Shown one piece after another: positions 7,540 to 15,490 of a stretch of 24,693 nt of DNA. Below the pieces are notes generated by a model. It was not told where the DNA came from. It saw nothing but the letters and a program-made list of their open reading frames with translations, and did no database searches. A program made the position numbers and the translations under genes. The first letter of the stretch is position 1, and each line of letters begins with the position of its first letter. Source of the DNA: an uncultured Anaerosolibacter sp. (GTDB taxonomy: Bacteria; Bacillota_A; Clostridia; Peptostreptococcales; Thermotaleaceae); NCBI GenBank assembly GCA_937948705.1, contig CALECF010000151.1:1-24693 (forward strand). Direction: 5' to 3'.

Positions 7540-8172
7540 ATGACGGCCTTCTTAAGAACATGGACATTAAACATTGTAATGGTAGTTATATTTATTTCAT
7601 TTGTGGAGCTCTTGCTCCCGAGCAGCAATATGAAAAAATATATCAAAATGGTAGTTGGTCTCCTCGTCATTCTAGTCATTTTGAATCCAATCATCGAGCT
7701 GCTTTACGGAAATATCAATATGCAGGATGAAATTTTTAAATCTACAGCGCTGATCGAAAAGGAAGCCCTTTTTAAGGATACAACAAAGTTTAAAGGCGCT
7801 CAGAATCAACAAATGATCGCCATGTACAAGGAAAAAATTACGGAGCACCTACGGGATAAACTTGGGTATGAATATGCTGTTCGCCTTGAAAATGTTCATA
7901 TTTCAATAGAAGAGGACACGGAAAATAAAGATTTCGGAAAAATCAAACAGATTACCCTTGTCCTGGGTGAGGGTAAGGAAAAGCCCAAGGATCAAATCGT
8001 CATTGGAAGTATTGATCCAATTTCCGTTGAGGTAAATAGTGTACAAGGAAAAACCATGTCGAATAAAAAAGAAGATTTATCCATTATTTTGGATATAAAA
8101 AATAGTATTTCTAGGTTCTACGATATCGAGGAAGATAATATTAATATTAGTATGAATAAGACAAGTCATTAA
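7540..8172 (+). CDS. spoIIIAF: Stage III sporulation protein AF
   Basis: This 210-residue protein has two N-terminal membrane helices (NIVMVVIFISFVELLLP and MVVGLLVILVILNPIIELL) and a soluble domain of about 145 residues facing the intermembrane space. The segment VRLENVHISIEE and the C-terminal DIEEDNINISM are the ring-building-motif type seen in SpoIIIAF, AG and AH, which resemble secretion-system ring proteins. A GGAGATG ribosome site precedes the start. Sixth gene of the operon; part of the SpoIIIA-SpoIIQ channel. Confidence 0.93.
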   Translation: MTAFLRTWTLNIVMVVIFISFVELLLPSSNMKKYIKMVVGLLVILVILNPIIELLYGNINMQDEIFKSTALIEKEALFKDTTKFKGAQNQQMIAMYKEKITEHLRDKLGYEYAVRLENVHISIEEDTENKDFGKIKQITLVLGEGKEKPKDQIVIGSIDPISVEVNSVQGKTMSNKKEDLSIILDIKNSISRFYDIEEDNINISMNKTSH

Positions 8173-8193
8173 GGATCAGGGGGGATAGCAACT

Positions 8194-8778
8194 ATGAAAG
8201 GTTTTGAGAAATACAAAGAGATGATTAATAACACCAATTATAAAAAAATGATATACAATCTGGTAACCATCATTATCGTTTGTGTCATCGCTTTATTATC
8301 CTGGGATACTTTTTTTCCTAGCAATAAAACCAACCCAGAAACAAAGCTTGTTGGGAACGTGAAGGAAAAAGAGCAGGCCCAAGAATCAAATTATAAGGAC
8401 AGTCTTGAACTGCAGCTTAAACAGATTTTAAGCCAGATCAAGGGCGTTGGGGCAGTTGAGGTTATGGTAACTTATGAAAGTACTGCCGAAGTGGTACCTG
8501 CCATCAACAAAACTCAATCCAATCAAGTCAGTGAAGAAAAAGATGCCCAAGGTGGAACGCGGACGACGAAGCAGGATGATCAAAGTGAAAGTATTATCAC
8601 TTCAACCAATGGAACGGGTCAGCTCATCGTATTGAAGGAAATAAAGCCCCAGATCAGAGGCGTTGTGGTTGTTGCTGCAGGTGCTGGAGACATTCGGGTA
8701 AAAACTGAGTTAATCGAAGCAGTGAAAACAATTTTTCAAGTACCTGCCCATAAAGTCATGGTTTATGAAAAAGAATAG
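8194..8778 (+). CDS. spoIIIAG: Stage III sporulation protein AG
   Basis: This 194-residue protein has one membrane helix (about residues 21-40, YNLVTIIIVCVIALLSWDTF) and an extracytoplasmic domain. The ring-building motif begins at LELQLKQILSQIKGVGAVEV and ends with IEAVKTIFQVPAHKVMVYEK. Between the halves lies a polar insertion rich in Gln, Ser and Thr, the position of the beta-triangle insertion in Bacillus SpoIIIAG. It is shorter than the Bacillus protein (about 229). In Bacillus this protein forms a 30-fold ring, thought to be the channel wall between the forespore membranes. The ribosome site is GGGGGGAT. Confidence 0.94.
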   Translation: MKGFEKYKEMINNTNYKKMIYNLVTIIIVCVIALLSWDTFFPSNKTNPETKLVGNVKEKEQAQESNYKDSLELQLKQILSQIKGVGAVEVMVTYESTAEVVPAINKTQSNQVSEEKDAQGGTRTTKQDDQSESIITSTNGTGQLIVLKEIKPQIRGVVVVAAGAGDIRVKTELIEAVKTIFQVPAHKVMVYEKE

Positions 8779-8795
8779 GATAGGGAGGAATAGCT

Positions 8796-9482
8796 ATGTA
8801 TAGATTTAAGAGAAGAAATTATTTGGTACTATCACTGGTGGCAGTCCTATGTTTTATAAGCTACTTGAATTATGCGATCAACAAATACTCTCTGTTGGAA
8901 ACATCTTCAGAATTTGCCCGCTATGAGGAAATAAAATTGACTGAGGTAGATTTATCAGAGTCAGAATTGCCTAAGGGAGAAGCCAGCGAAGAAAATTCAG
9001 TTTTAGGAGAAGTAGAAAAGCCTGGTAACGATATTTCTTTAGTGGATAGTACGGATCATAAAGTAGAAGATCTTGTATCTGAAGCCAGTACGACCATCGC
9101 TAGTTCCATCACCAATAGCAAGATCATCAAAAGAACAAATTATTTTATGGAATCTAGACTCAACACTACCATAGAGCGGGAAAAGATTGTTAGTCTTCTT
9201 AACGAGATGATTAACAATGAAATGACCGATGAAAACAATAGAAAAGCTGCCAATGATCATAAGTTGAAGTTGATTGATATTATGAACAAAGAAAAAATCA
9301 TTGAAAATTTGATCAAAGCCAAAGGATTTGAAGAGGCCCTTGTATTTATTACAGATAACTCTGTAAATGTTATCGTAGAAGCCGAGAAGATTACAGATTC
9401 TGATATGGCAAAGATATTAGATATTGTGATGAGAGAAACAAAGGTACCCTTTGATAATATAAAAATATTAAATAAATTCTAG
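8796..9482 (+). CDS. spoIIIAH: Stage III sporulation protein AH
   Basis: This 228-residue protein begins with a basic cap RFKRRN and one membrane helix (YLVLSLVAVLCFISYLNY). A long acidic, low-complexity linker follows (about residues 40-110), then a C-terminal ring-building domain (about 111-228) with ESRLNTTIEREKIVSLLNEM and ending DNIKILNKF. In Bacillus this domain is homologous to the secretion ring protein YscJ/FliF and interlocks with forespore SpoIIQ across the gap between membranes, also holding engulfment proteins in place. A GGGAGGA ribosome site precedes the ATG. Last gene of the operon; no clear terminator is visible before the promoter that follows. Confidence 0.94.
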   Translation: MYRFKRRNYLVLSLVAVLCFISYLNYAINKYSLLETSSEFARYEEIKLTEVDLSESELPKGEASEENSVLGEVEKPGNDISLVDSTDHKVEDLVSEASTTIASSITNSKIIKRTNYFMESRLNTTIEREKIVSLLNEMINNEMTDENNRKAANDHKLKLIDIMNKEKIIENLIKAKGFEEALVFITDNSVNVIVEAEKITDSDMAKILDIVMRETKVPFDNIKILNKF

Positions 9483-9488
9483 TTAGAT

Positions 9489-9517
9489 TTGTAAATCCAG
9501 TATGCATTTGGTATAAT
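9489..9517 (+). promoter_or_regulatory. Sigma-A-type promoter for the Asp23 gene
   Basis: TTGTAA at 9489-9494 and TATAAT at 9512-9517 are separated by exactly 17 bases. The -35 element begins 7 bases after the spoIIIAH stop and the -10 lies 43 bases before the Asp23 start. This would give vegetative expression independent of the sporulation operon upstream. Confidence 0.7.
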
Positions 9518-9559
9518 ATTCTTTAGAGATTTCCATTTATAGTTACTGGGGGTGTACCA

Positions 9560-9955
9560 ATGGTCATTAATAACTTAGATAATTCTGATTATGGTCAAAT
9601 AAGAATAGCTGATGAGGTCGTGGGAATAATCGCGGGATTGGCTGCAACAGAGGTTCCAGGGGTCGCAGGCATGAGTGGTGGTATCGCAGGCGGATTTGCT
9701 GAGATGCTGGGGCGAAAGAACCTTTCCAAGGGTGTTAAGGTTGAAGTAGGAGAAAAAGAGGCTGCTGTAGATATGTTTATCATTGTTGAATACGGCGTGA
9801 AAATACCTGATGTTTCTTGGCAAATTCAAGAAAGTGTAAAAAAAGCCGTTGAAACGATGACTGGTCTAAAGGTAATCGAAGTAAACATTCATGTTCAAGG
9901 TGTTAATATCGACAAAGAGAATAAAGACGAAGAACATATCCAAAGAGTAAAATAA
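9560..9955 (+). CDS. Asp23/Gls24 family envelope stress response protein
   Basis: This 131-residue protein of the Asp23/Gls24 (DUF322) family shows the typical opening QIRIADEVVGIIAGLAATEVPGV, a glycine-rich turn (SGGIAGGFAEMLGRKN), and the closing half VDMFIIVEYGVKIPDVSWQIQ followed by VKKAVETMTGL and VNIHVQGV. In Staphylococcus Asp23 is an abundant membrane-proximal protein anchored by AmaP; here an AmaP gene and a DUF2273 gene follow directly, so the same complex is likely. The equivalent Bacillus gene (yqhY) also sits next to nusB and has been linked to fatty-acid metabolism. It has its own promoter and a GGGGGTG ribosome site, and is followed by a hairpin that may limit readthrough. Confidence 0.92.
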   Translation: MVINNLDNSDYGQIRIADEVVGIIAGLAATEVPGVAGMSGGIAGGFAEMLGRKNLSKGVKVEVGEKEAAVDMFIIVEYGVKIPDVSWQIQESVKKAVETMTGLKVIEVNIHVQGVNIDKENKDEEHIQRVK

Positions 9956-9959
9956 AACC

Positions 9960-10005
9960 TTAAACTAACCCTCTGAAAACTCAGGAGGTTAGTTTAAATG
10001 TTTTT
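9960..10005 (+). terminator. Terminator-like hairpin between asp23 and amaP
   Basis: TTAAACTAACC at 9960-9970 pairs perfectly with GGTTAGTTTAA at 9987-9997, with a further short pairing inside. A five-T run at 10001-10005 follows after only three bases. It probably terminates part of the transcripts, leaving more Asp23 than AmaP. Confidence 0.7.
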
Positions 10006-10020
10006 AGAGAGGGGATTTTT

Positions 10021-10557
10021 ATGAATATCATTGATCGTGCTTTCTTAGCTTTGTATAGCTTATTCATTGGCTTGTTTTCTTTGATTCTTTTACTTGTGCC
10101 CTTTTATGAGGACGCTTATTGGTGGACAAGCCAGATTCTTGACATCTATCGTTTTGACTGGCAATATGTACTGATACCCGGATTCTTTTTTATCATAAGT
10201 ATTCGATTTCTACTGACTGGGCTAAAGAGTCACAGTTCTAAGAATCGGAGTATTGTGAAGCATACTTCCTATGGTGAAATCAGGATTTCTCTAAACACGT
10301 TGGAAGCCATGGTGCAAAAATCTGCTCGGGAAATCAATGGTCTCCGAGAAATCAAGGCCATGGTACATCCGATCCCAGATGGTGTCGTGATCCAAGTCAA
10401 TGCCCTTACATCACCGGATATACATATACCCGAAACAACGGCGAAAGCGCAGCAGACCATCAAAGAATACATTGAAAAGTATTCAGGCATTGAAGTCAGA
10501 GAGGTTAAGGTAAACATAGAGAATATTGCTTCCATCAGCAAGGGAAGGGTAGAGTAA
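10021..10557 (+). CDS. amaP: Alkaline shock response membrane anchor protein AmaP
   Basis: This 178-residue protein has two N-terminal membrane helices (about residues 7-27 and 46-64) and a cytosolic C-terminal domain of about 100 residues that resembles an Asp23 fold (GEIRISLNTLEAMVQKSA, VNALTSPDIHIPET, VREVKVNIENIAS). This layout is that of AmaP, which holds Asp23 at the membrane in Staphylococcus. The ATG follows a GAGAGGGG ribosome site. It lies between the asp23-like gene and a DUF2273 gene, the standard cluster. Confidence 0.9.
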   Translation: MNIIDRAFLALYSLFIGLFSLILLLVPFYEDAYWWTSQILDIYRFDWQYVLIPGFFFIISIRFLLTGLKSHSSKNRSIVKHTSYGEIRISLNTLEAMVQKSAREINGLREIKAMVHPIPDGVVIQVNALTSPDIHIPETTAKAQQTIKEYIEKYSGIEVREVKVNIENIASISKGRVE

Positions 10558-10560
10558 TAT

Positions 10561-10800
10561 ATGAAAAATATAGTTATGGATAAAGAAAAGCTTATGGAAA
10601 TATTCAGCCATCATAGGGGAAAAACCATAGGAATACTGGTGGGGCTATTCTTTAGTATCTTTGTCATTTGGATTGGTATCATCAAAACCCTTTTTATCAG
10701 CCTCTGCGTATACCTAGGCTACACTATTGGCAAAAAGGTTGATGATAAAGAAGATTTCCTGGTACTCTTGGACAAGATCTTGCCCCCAGGTAAATTTTAA
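10561..10800 (+). CDS. DUF2273 small membrane protein
   Basis: This 79-residue protein has a charged N-terminus (about 22 residues), a hydrophobic region covering one or two helices (GKTIGILVGLFFSIFVIWIG and LFISLCVYLGYTIG), then the conserved tail GKKVDDKEDFLVLLDKILPP, all characteristic of DUF2273. The family is encoded with Asp23 and AmaP in many Firmicutes and presumably belongs to the same membrane complex, but no activity is known. The start is 3 bases after the amaP stop. Confidence 0.9.
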   Translation: MKNIVMDKEKLMEIFSHHRGKTIGILVGLFFSIFVIWIGIIKTLFISLCVYLGYTIGKKVDDKEDFLVLLDKILPPGKF

Positions 10801-10807
10801 ATCACAA

Positions 10808-10837
10808 TTACATACATATCCTATTTTGAGTTACAAT
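10808..10837 (+). promoter_or_regulatory. Candidate sigma-A promoter for nusB and downstream genes
   Basis: TTACAT at 10808-10813 and TACAAT at 10832-10837 are 18 bases apart, directly after the DUF2273 gene and 53 bases upstream of the nusB start. Each element has one or two deviations from consensus. Confidence 0.45.
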
Positions 10838-10890
10838 ATTGAAGAGGGCTAAGATTGAATCAGAAGACTAATACAACTAGGAGGAAATAT

Positions 10891-11289
10891 ATGAGCAGAA
10901 AATTTGCTAGGGAAATGGCCATGAAGTTAATCTATCAAATGGATATGCATGGAGATTTTTCAGATACAATGACAGACAGGTTTATTAATGAATTGTCTGA
11001 GGATAAACAAGAAAGTGACTATATTAAAGATATAGTGGGTATATATACAGCACACCAGAGTGAAATAGATGAGATTATCGAATCCCATGCCATCGATTGG
11101 AAACTAGATCGAATGCCTAAGGTAGACGCAGCAATTCTTCGACTTGCAATTGCAGAAATCGAGTATCGAGAGGATATTCCTGTGAGTGTATCTATCAATG
11201 AGGCTGTAGAACTGGCAAAGCAGTACAGTACCGATCAATCAAGCGGGTTCATCAACGGTATACTTGGAAGCTTCGTGGAAAAGAAGTGA
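10891..11289 (+). CDS. nusB: Transcription antitermination factor NusB
   Basis: NusB binds boxA RNA with NusE (S10) and promotes antitermination of ribosomal RNA transcription. I begin it at ATG 10891, after TAGGAGGAAA, giving 132 residues, the normal size; the longer version from 10855 has no ribosome site. Family marks are the opening SRKFAREMAMKLIYQMDM, the central DWKLDRMPKVDAAILRLAIAE and the closing SVSINEAVELAKQYS followed by GFINGILGS. As in Bacillus subtilis, it lies between the asp23-like gene and folD, but here one extra gene is inserted before folD. Confidence 0.95.
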   Translation: MSRKFAREMAMKLIYQMDMHGDFSDTMTDRFINELSEDKQESDYIKDIVGIYTAHQSEIDEIIESHAIDWKLDRMPKVDAAILRLAIAEIEYREDIPVSVSINEAVELAKQYSTDQSSGFINGILGSFVEKK

Positions 11290-11295
11290 TATAGA

Positions 11296-12237
11296 ATGGA
11301 TCAATATTATCTAGGCATAGATACCAGTAATTATACAACGTCTGTGGCAGTGGTAGACGCATCTGGTTCATTGATTTATGAAAAAAGAAAATTATTAGAG
11401 GTGAAACAAGGAGAGAGGGGATTAAGACAATCGGATGCCCTCTTTCAGCATGTTTTGACGATGCCTGAATTGTTTGACGATATTTCCAAACATGTGTCCA
11501 CTGAGAAGATTAAAAAAATTGTTGTCAGCAGTAGGCCCCGCCCTGTAGAGGGCTCCTATATGCCAGTCTTTCGAGCAGGTCAATCATTTGGTCGCGTCTT
11601 GGCTTCAACCCTCAAGTGTGATTACCAAGAATTCAGTCATCAGGAAAATCATATCAAGGCAGCAGAATGGTCTGCTGGTGTGAATCTAGACAGACACTTT
11701 ATTGCCCTTCATATTTCCGGTGGCACCACTGAAATTTTAAGTATCGAGAAAAAGAAAGAAGCTGGTTATGGGATTGAGCTCATTGGTGGTACCAAGGATA
11801 TCAGCATTGGACAACTGGTGGATCGTGTAGGTGTAAAGTTAGGATTAGATTTTCCAGCCGGCAAAGCTTTGGATCATATGGCAGTCACTTGCAAAACCGA
11901 TGACTTTAAGCTTCCTCATTCAGTAAAAGGTACTTTTATGAATCTATCAGGTCCTGAGACCAAAGCAATGATCGCCATATCCCAGGGTGTGAACCCTTAT
12001 GAGATCGCATGGGCGACATTCCAGTGCATATCTAAATCTTTGGAAGCCGTCATTTTGAACACATGCACTGATACAGGTTTGAACAAGGTGATCATGGTGG
12101 GGGGCGTTGCTTCCAGTCATTATATTAGGGATTTTCTGAGCAGTTCCCAAAAACTAAAGGGTATTCAAGTTTATTATGGAGATGTACAATATTGTACGGA
12201 TCATGCAGTGGGGACTGCTTTGTTAGGTATAGATTAA
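11296..12237 (+). CDS. Kae1/TsaD-like protein (paralog, ASKHA fold)
   Basis: This 313-residue protein is related to TsaD/Kae1, the enzyme that forms t6A in tRNA, formerly annotated as O-sialoglycoprotein endopeptidase. It opens with YYLGIDTSNYTTSVAVVD, the phosphate-1 loop. The metal-binding motif is HQENH (His115, His119), corresponding to HxEGH of TsaD, and a third ligand is Asp302 in YCTDHA. The sugar-kinase-like motifs HISGGTTEIL and VGGVASSHYIRD are present. It is shorter than TsaD (about 335-340) and diverged, so I think it is a clostridial paralog rather than the housekeeping tsaD; the classic tsaB-rimI-tsaD neighbours are absent. Because metal and nucleotide motifs are kept, it is probably active. 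The ribosome site is weak. Confidence 0.8.
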   Translation: MDQYYLGIDTSNYTTSVAVVDASGSLIYEKRKLLEVKQGERGLRQSDALFQHVLTMPELFDDISKHVSTEKIKKIVVSSRPRPVEGSYMPVFRAGQSFGRVLASTLKCDYQEFSHQENHIKAAEWSAGVNLDRHFIALHISGGTTEILSIEKKKEAGYGIELIGGTKDISIGQLVDRVGVKLGLDFPAGKALDHMAVTCKTDDFKLPHSVKGTFMNLSGPETKAMIAISQGVNPYEIAWATFQCISKSLEAVILNTCTDTGLNKVIMVGGVASSHYIRDFLSSSQKLKGIQVYYGDVQYCTDHAVGTALLGID

Positions 12238-12262
12238 TTTTATATAAAGGGAGGATGGTTCT

Positions 12263-13108
12263 ATGACAGCGAAGGTGCTCGATGGAAAAAAGTTTGCAAA
12301 GGAAATCAAAGAGAATCTGGCGAAGGAGATCAAAGATCTTCATACCAGTAAAGGAATTGTTCCAGGTCTGGCAGTAGTGATCGCAGGAGATGATGATGCT
12401 TCCCATGTTTATGTAGACATGAAGGAAAAAGCATGTGCCTCTATTGGTATGTATTCCAAGTCCTTTAAGCTTCCCTCCACTGTAACCCAGCTAGAGCTAT
12501 TAGATATCATCGATCAATTGAACCAGGATGATCAAATTCATGGTATACTGATTCAATTGCCGTTGCCTGAGGGTATAAATGAAACTATAGTAAGCAATAG
12601 AATCCATCCTAAAAAGGATATTGATGGTTTTCATCCAGCGAATAATGGCAGGCTTTTCCTAGGTGAGGACAGTTTAGCGCCATGTACACCCCTAGGCATC
12701 ATTGAACTAATCAAATCCACAGGAATTGAAATATCAGGCAAGCATGCCGTTGTGATCGGTCGAAGTAATATTGTTGGTAAACCTGCTGGTATGCTGCTCT
12801 TAAAAGAGAATGCCACTGTTACGATCTGCCATTCAAAAACAAAGGATTTAGATGCCCACTTGAAGGAAGCAGATATCATCGTATCTGCCGTAGGTATTCC
12901 GAATCTTGTAAGGGGGCATATGGTTAAAGAAGGTGCCATCGTGATTGATGCCGGTACAAGGGTAGTTGAAAACAAATTGGTGGGTGATGTTCATTACCAG
13001 GAGGTAGAGAAGGTCGCTTCATGGATTACCCCAGTGCCAGGTGGTGTAGGTCCCATGACCATTGCCATGCTCCTTCAAAATACGTTAAAGGCGGCTCTTA
13101 GGGAATGA
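12263..13108 (+). CDS. folD: Bifunctional methylenetetrahydrofolate dehydrogenase / cyclohydrolase
   Basis: FolD interconverts 5,10-methylene-, methenyl- and 10-formyl-tetrahydrofolate, supplying one-carbon units in the cytosol. The 281-residue product has the usual length. Tyr50 and Lys54 in YVDMKEKAC form the active site; ILIQLPLPEGI and DIDGFHPANNGRL are family blocks; GRSNIVGKPAGMLLL is the dinucleotide-binding segment; and TPVPGGVGPMTIAMLLQNT closes the active site. A GGGAGGAT ribosome site precedes the ATG. Its end overlaps the xseA start as ATGA, and the same folD-xseA-xseB order is found in Bacillus. Confidence 0.97.
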   Translation: MTAKVLDGKKFAKEIKENLAKEIKDLHTSKGIVPGLAVVIAGDDDASHVYVDMKEKACASIGMYSKSFKLPSTVTQLELLDIIDQLNQDDQIHGILIQLPLPEGINETIVSNRIHPKKDIDGFHPANNGRLFLGEDSLAPCTPLGIIELIKSTGIEISGKHAVVIGRSNIVGKPAGMLLLKENATVTICHSKTKDLDAHLKEADIIVSAVGIPNLVRGHMVKEGAIVIDAGTRVVENKLVGDVHYQEVEKVASWITPVPGGVGPMTIAMLLQNTLKAALRE

Positions 13109-14343
13109 AACTTCGAACATTGAGTGTTTCTGAACTAAATAAGTATATTAAGAGAATTATCAGCGCTGACCCTATTTTGAATAACATCCATTTAAAAGGT
13201 GAAGTATCTAACTTTAAAGTTCATAACAGCGGACATGCATATCTCTCTTTAAAGGATGACAAAAGTAAAATAAATTGTATCATGTTTAGAGATGATGTCA
13301 ATAAAGTGAAATACAGGATTACTGAAGGCTTAAATGTACTTGTGAAGGGATATGTTTCCACTTATGAACGAGATGGACAATATCAGCTATATATTCAGGA
13401 AATCGAGCCGGAAGGTATAGGATCTCTTTATCTAGCCCTGCAGCAATTAAAAGAACAGCTAGAAAAGGAAGGTCTATTTGACAGAATACATAAAAAGAGG
13501 ATTCCTTTTTATCCGAAAAAGGTAGCTGTAATCACATCTTTAACAGGAGCAGCTATTCGAGATATTTTATCGGTTATTCAGCGTAGAAATCCTACAATTC
13601 ATGTGGTCATCCTTCCAGTGACAGTCCAGGGTGAAACTGCTGGCCAAGAAATCTCCCACGCTATTGACATAGCAAATCATCGTACAGATATAGACGTGAT
13701 TATTTTAGGAAGGGGTGGGGGCTCCATTGAAGAACTATGGGCATTCAATGAAGAGATCGTTGCTAGAAGTATATTTTCTTCTCGTATCCCCATTATATCA
13801 GCGGTAGGCCATGAAACGGATTATACAATCAGCGATTTTGTGTCCGATCTACGGGCACCTACACCTTCTGTGGCTGCCGAGTTGGCAGTACCCATATATA
13901 AGGATCTGAAAAATAACCTCGATCATTATTTGCATGATATCCATAGAGCCTTAGAGAAATATGTAAGGGACAGGAGAAACTATCTCGAGAAGTGTGATGA
14001 GCTTCAATTAGAACGTAAACTCCGGATGAAGCTTCGAGAAGAGAAGCAGCATATAGATATACTCTTTACTGGTTTGCAAGTTCAATCAAAACGAATGATA
14101 GATAAGAATAGGAATACATTAACAGGATATAGTCATAAATTGGATGTTTTGAATCCTTTTGCAACATTGAGAAGGGGTTATTCCATTACCTTAGATCCTT
14201 ATAGTCGTAAGAGTATAACTTCCATTCAGAAAGTCGAAGTTGGGGACCATATTAATATTATGTTAACAGATGGTGAAATTTTTTGTAGAGTAGACGATGT
14301 AGTTAGGGAGGAACGTAATTTTGAAAACACAGAAGAAAAATAA
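13105..14343 (+). CDS. xseA: Exodeoxyribonuclease VII large subunit
   Basis: The large, catalytic subunit of exonuclease VII degrades single-stranded DNA in either direction. The 412-residue product begins SVSELNKYIKRIISADPIL with an N-terminal OB-fold domain (residues about 5-100). The catalytic domain contains KVAVITSLTGAAIRDIL, VIILGRGGGSIEELWAF (Gly202-Ser207) and the AVGHETDYTISDFVSDLRA block, where DxRAPTPS is the family hallmark. A coiled-coil region for small-subunit binding spans about 270-350, and the end is the NPFATLRRGYSI motif. It starts within the last codon of folD and its end overlaps xseB by 23 bases. Confidence 0.96.
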   Translation: MKLRTLSVSELNKYIKRIISADPILNNIHLKGEVSNFKVHNSGHAYLSLKDDKSKINCIMFRDDVNKVKYRITEGLNVLVKGYVSTYERDGQYQLYIQEIEPEGIGSLYLALQQLKEQLEKEGLFDRIHKKRIPFYPKKVAVITSLTGAAIRDILSVIQRRNPTIHVVILPVTVQGETAGQEISHAIDIANHRTDIDVIILGRGGGSIEELWAFNEEIVARSIFSSRIPIISAVGHETDYTISDFVSDLRAPTPSVAAELAVPIYKDLKNNLDHYLHDIHRALEKYVRDRRNYLEKCDELQLERKLRMKLREEKQHIDILFTGLQVQSKRMIDKNRNTLTGYSHKLDVLNPFATLRRGYSITLDPYSRKSITSIQKVEVGDHINIMLTDGEIFCRVDDVVREERNFENTEEK

Positions 14344-14593
14344 TGACAAGGTTGATCTATCTTTTGAAGGGGCGATGCTGCGACTAGATGAAATTGTAAA
14401 AGTATTGGATGATGGCAAGCTTTCCCTAGATGATACCTTGATCTTATATGAAGAGGGAATCAATCTGTATAGACGGTGTACGAATATCTTGGATACTACG
14501 GAAAAGAGAATTACGGTTCTAGGAAAAAACAATTCAAATGAATATGAGGAATCTGATTATAATGGGCTTGGGGTGGACAAAGATGGGTTTTAA
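14321..14593 (+). CDS. xseB: Exodeoxyribonuclease VII small subunit
   Basis: The small subunit wraps the coiled coil of XseA. The frame starts at a TTG (14321) that is well placed, eight bases after GGGAGG at 14307-14312, and I see no suitable ATG. The 90-residue product has the family core SFEGAMLRLDEIVKVLDDG and the amphipathic stretch LSLDDTLILYEEGINLYRRC. It overlaps the end of xseA by 23 bases and the start of ispA by 11, so translation of all three is likely coupled. The last 15 residues (ESDYNGLGVDKDGF region) are unlike other XseB proteins and are probably shaped by the ispA ribosome site they encode. Confidence 0.93.
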   Translation: MKTQKKNNDKVDLSFEGAMLRLDEIVKVLDDGKLSLDDTLILYEEGINLYRRCTNILDTTEKRITVLGKNNSNEYEESDYNGLGVDKDGF

Positions 14594-15473
14594 GAAACTA
14601 TTAGATAGTCAGATCCAGATTATAGACCATGCTTTGGGACGAGCGCTGCCAATAGAAAAAGGTTACCAGGATATTATTGTTGAGTCCATGCGTTACAGCG
14701 TTTTTGCAGGTGGAAAGCGCCTTCGTCCCATTCTTATGCTAGCTGCCTGCAATTTTGCAGGTGGCATTGAGAAGGATGTTCTTCCATTTTGTTGTGCCAT
14801 TGAAATGATTCATACCTACTCATTAATCCATGATGATTTACCTGCCATGGATGACGATGATTTTCGAAGAGGAAAACCCACGAATCATAAGGTTTATGGG
14901 GAAGGATTAGCTGTGCTTGCCGGTGACGGTCTATTGAATTATGCTTATGAAACGATGTTACAATCCATCCTTCAGGATCCTAGCCATCAAGACCGAAAAA
15001 TGATTGCTATGGGGGAGATCGCCAGGGCAGCTGGTATCCATGGGATGATTGGGGGCCAAGTAGTAGATTTAGCCTCTGAAAATAAGTCAATCGATGGGGA
15101 TACCTTAGACTACATTCACAATCATAAAACGGCTGCCTTGATTGTTGCATCCATACGGGCAGGTGCCATCATTGGCGGTGCTGATGACCATATGTTACAA
15201 TCCTTAACGGAGTACGGCAAGTGTATTGGCTTAGGGTTTCAGATTACTGATGATCTGTTGGATATTCTCGGCGATGAGAAAAAGTTGGGTAAAAAGGTTG
15301 GAAGTGATATGGATAATCATAAGTCCACCTATCCATCCATTCATGGTATTGATGCGTCTATCGCCAAGGTTCAGGAGCTTTTTCATAAAAGTTTAGCAGC
15401 ACTACAAGAGTATGAACACAAATCAGCATTTTTTGTTAACCTAGCCGATTATTTGGTGAAACGAGAGTATTAG
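14583..15473 (+). CDS. ispA: Farnesyl/geranyl diphosphate synthase (polyprenyl synthetase)
   Basis: This enzyme condenses isopentenyl diphosphate with dimethylallyl and geranyl diphosphate to make C15 (or C20) precursors for quinones, undecaprenyl phosphate and others. I start at ATG 14583, behind GGGGTGG at 14570-14576, for 296 residues, the standard length. The first Asp-rich motif is DDLPAMD (Asp84, Asp85, Asp90) followed by DDFRRGKPT; the second is DDLLD (Asp223-Asp227). GGKRLRPIL, HNHKTAALIVASI, GLGFQITDD and KKVGSDMDNHKSTYPS are the remaining substrate-binding blocks. It follows xseB with overlap and precedes a DUF212 gene, OLE RNA, oapA and dxs. Confidence 0.95.
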   Translation: MGFKKLLDSQIQIIDHALGRALPIEKGYQDIIVESMRYSVFAGGKRLRPILMLAACNFAGGIEKDVLPFCCAIEMIHTYSLIHDDLPAMDDDDFRRGKPTNHKVYGEGLAVLAGDGLLNYAYETMLQSILQDPSHQDRKMIAMGEIARAAGIHGMIGGQVVDLASENKSIDGDTLDYIHNHKTAALIVASIRAGAIIGGADDHMLQSLTEYGKCIGLGFQITDDLLDILGDEKKLGKKVGSDMDNHKSTYPSIHGIDASIAKVQELFHKSLAALQEYEHKSAFFVNLADYLVKREY

Positions 15474-15490
15474 GTAAAGGAGGGAGACAA

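Noticed and set aside
12631..12975. Reverse-strand ORF of 114 codons within folD
   Set aside because: It is antisense to the conserved folD core and has no ribosome site; codon structure belongs to folD.
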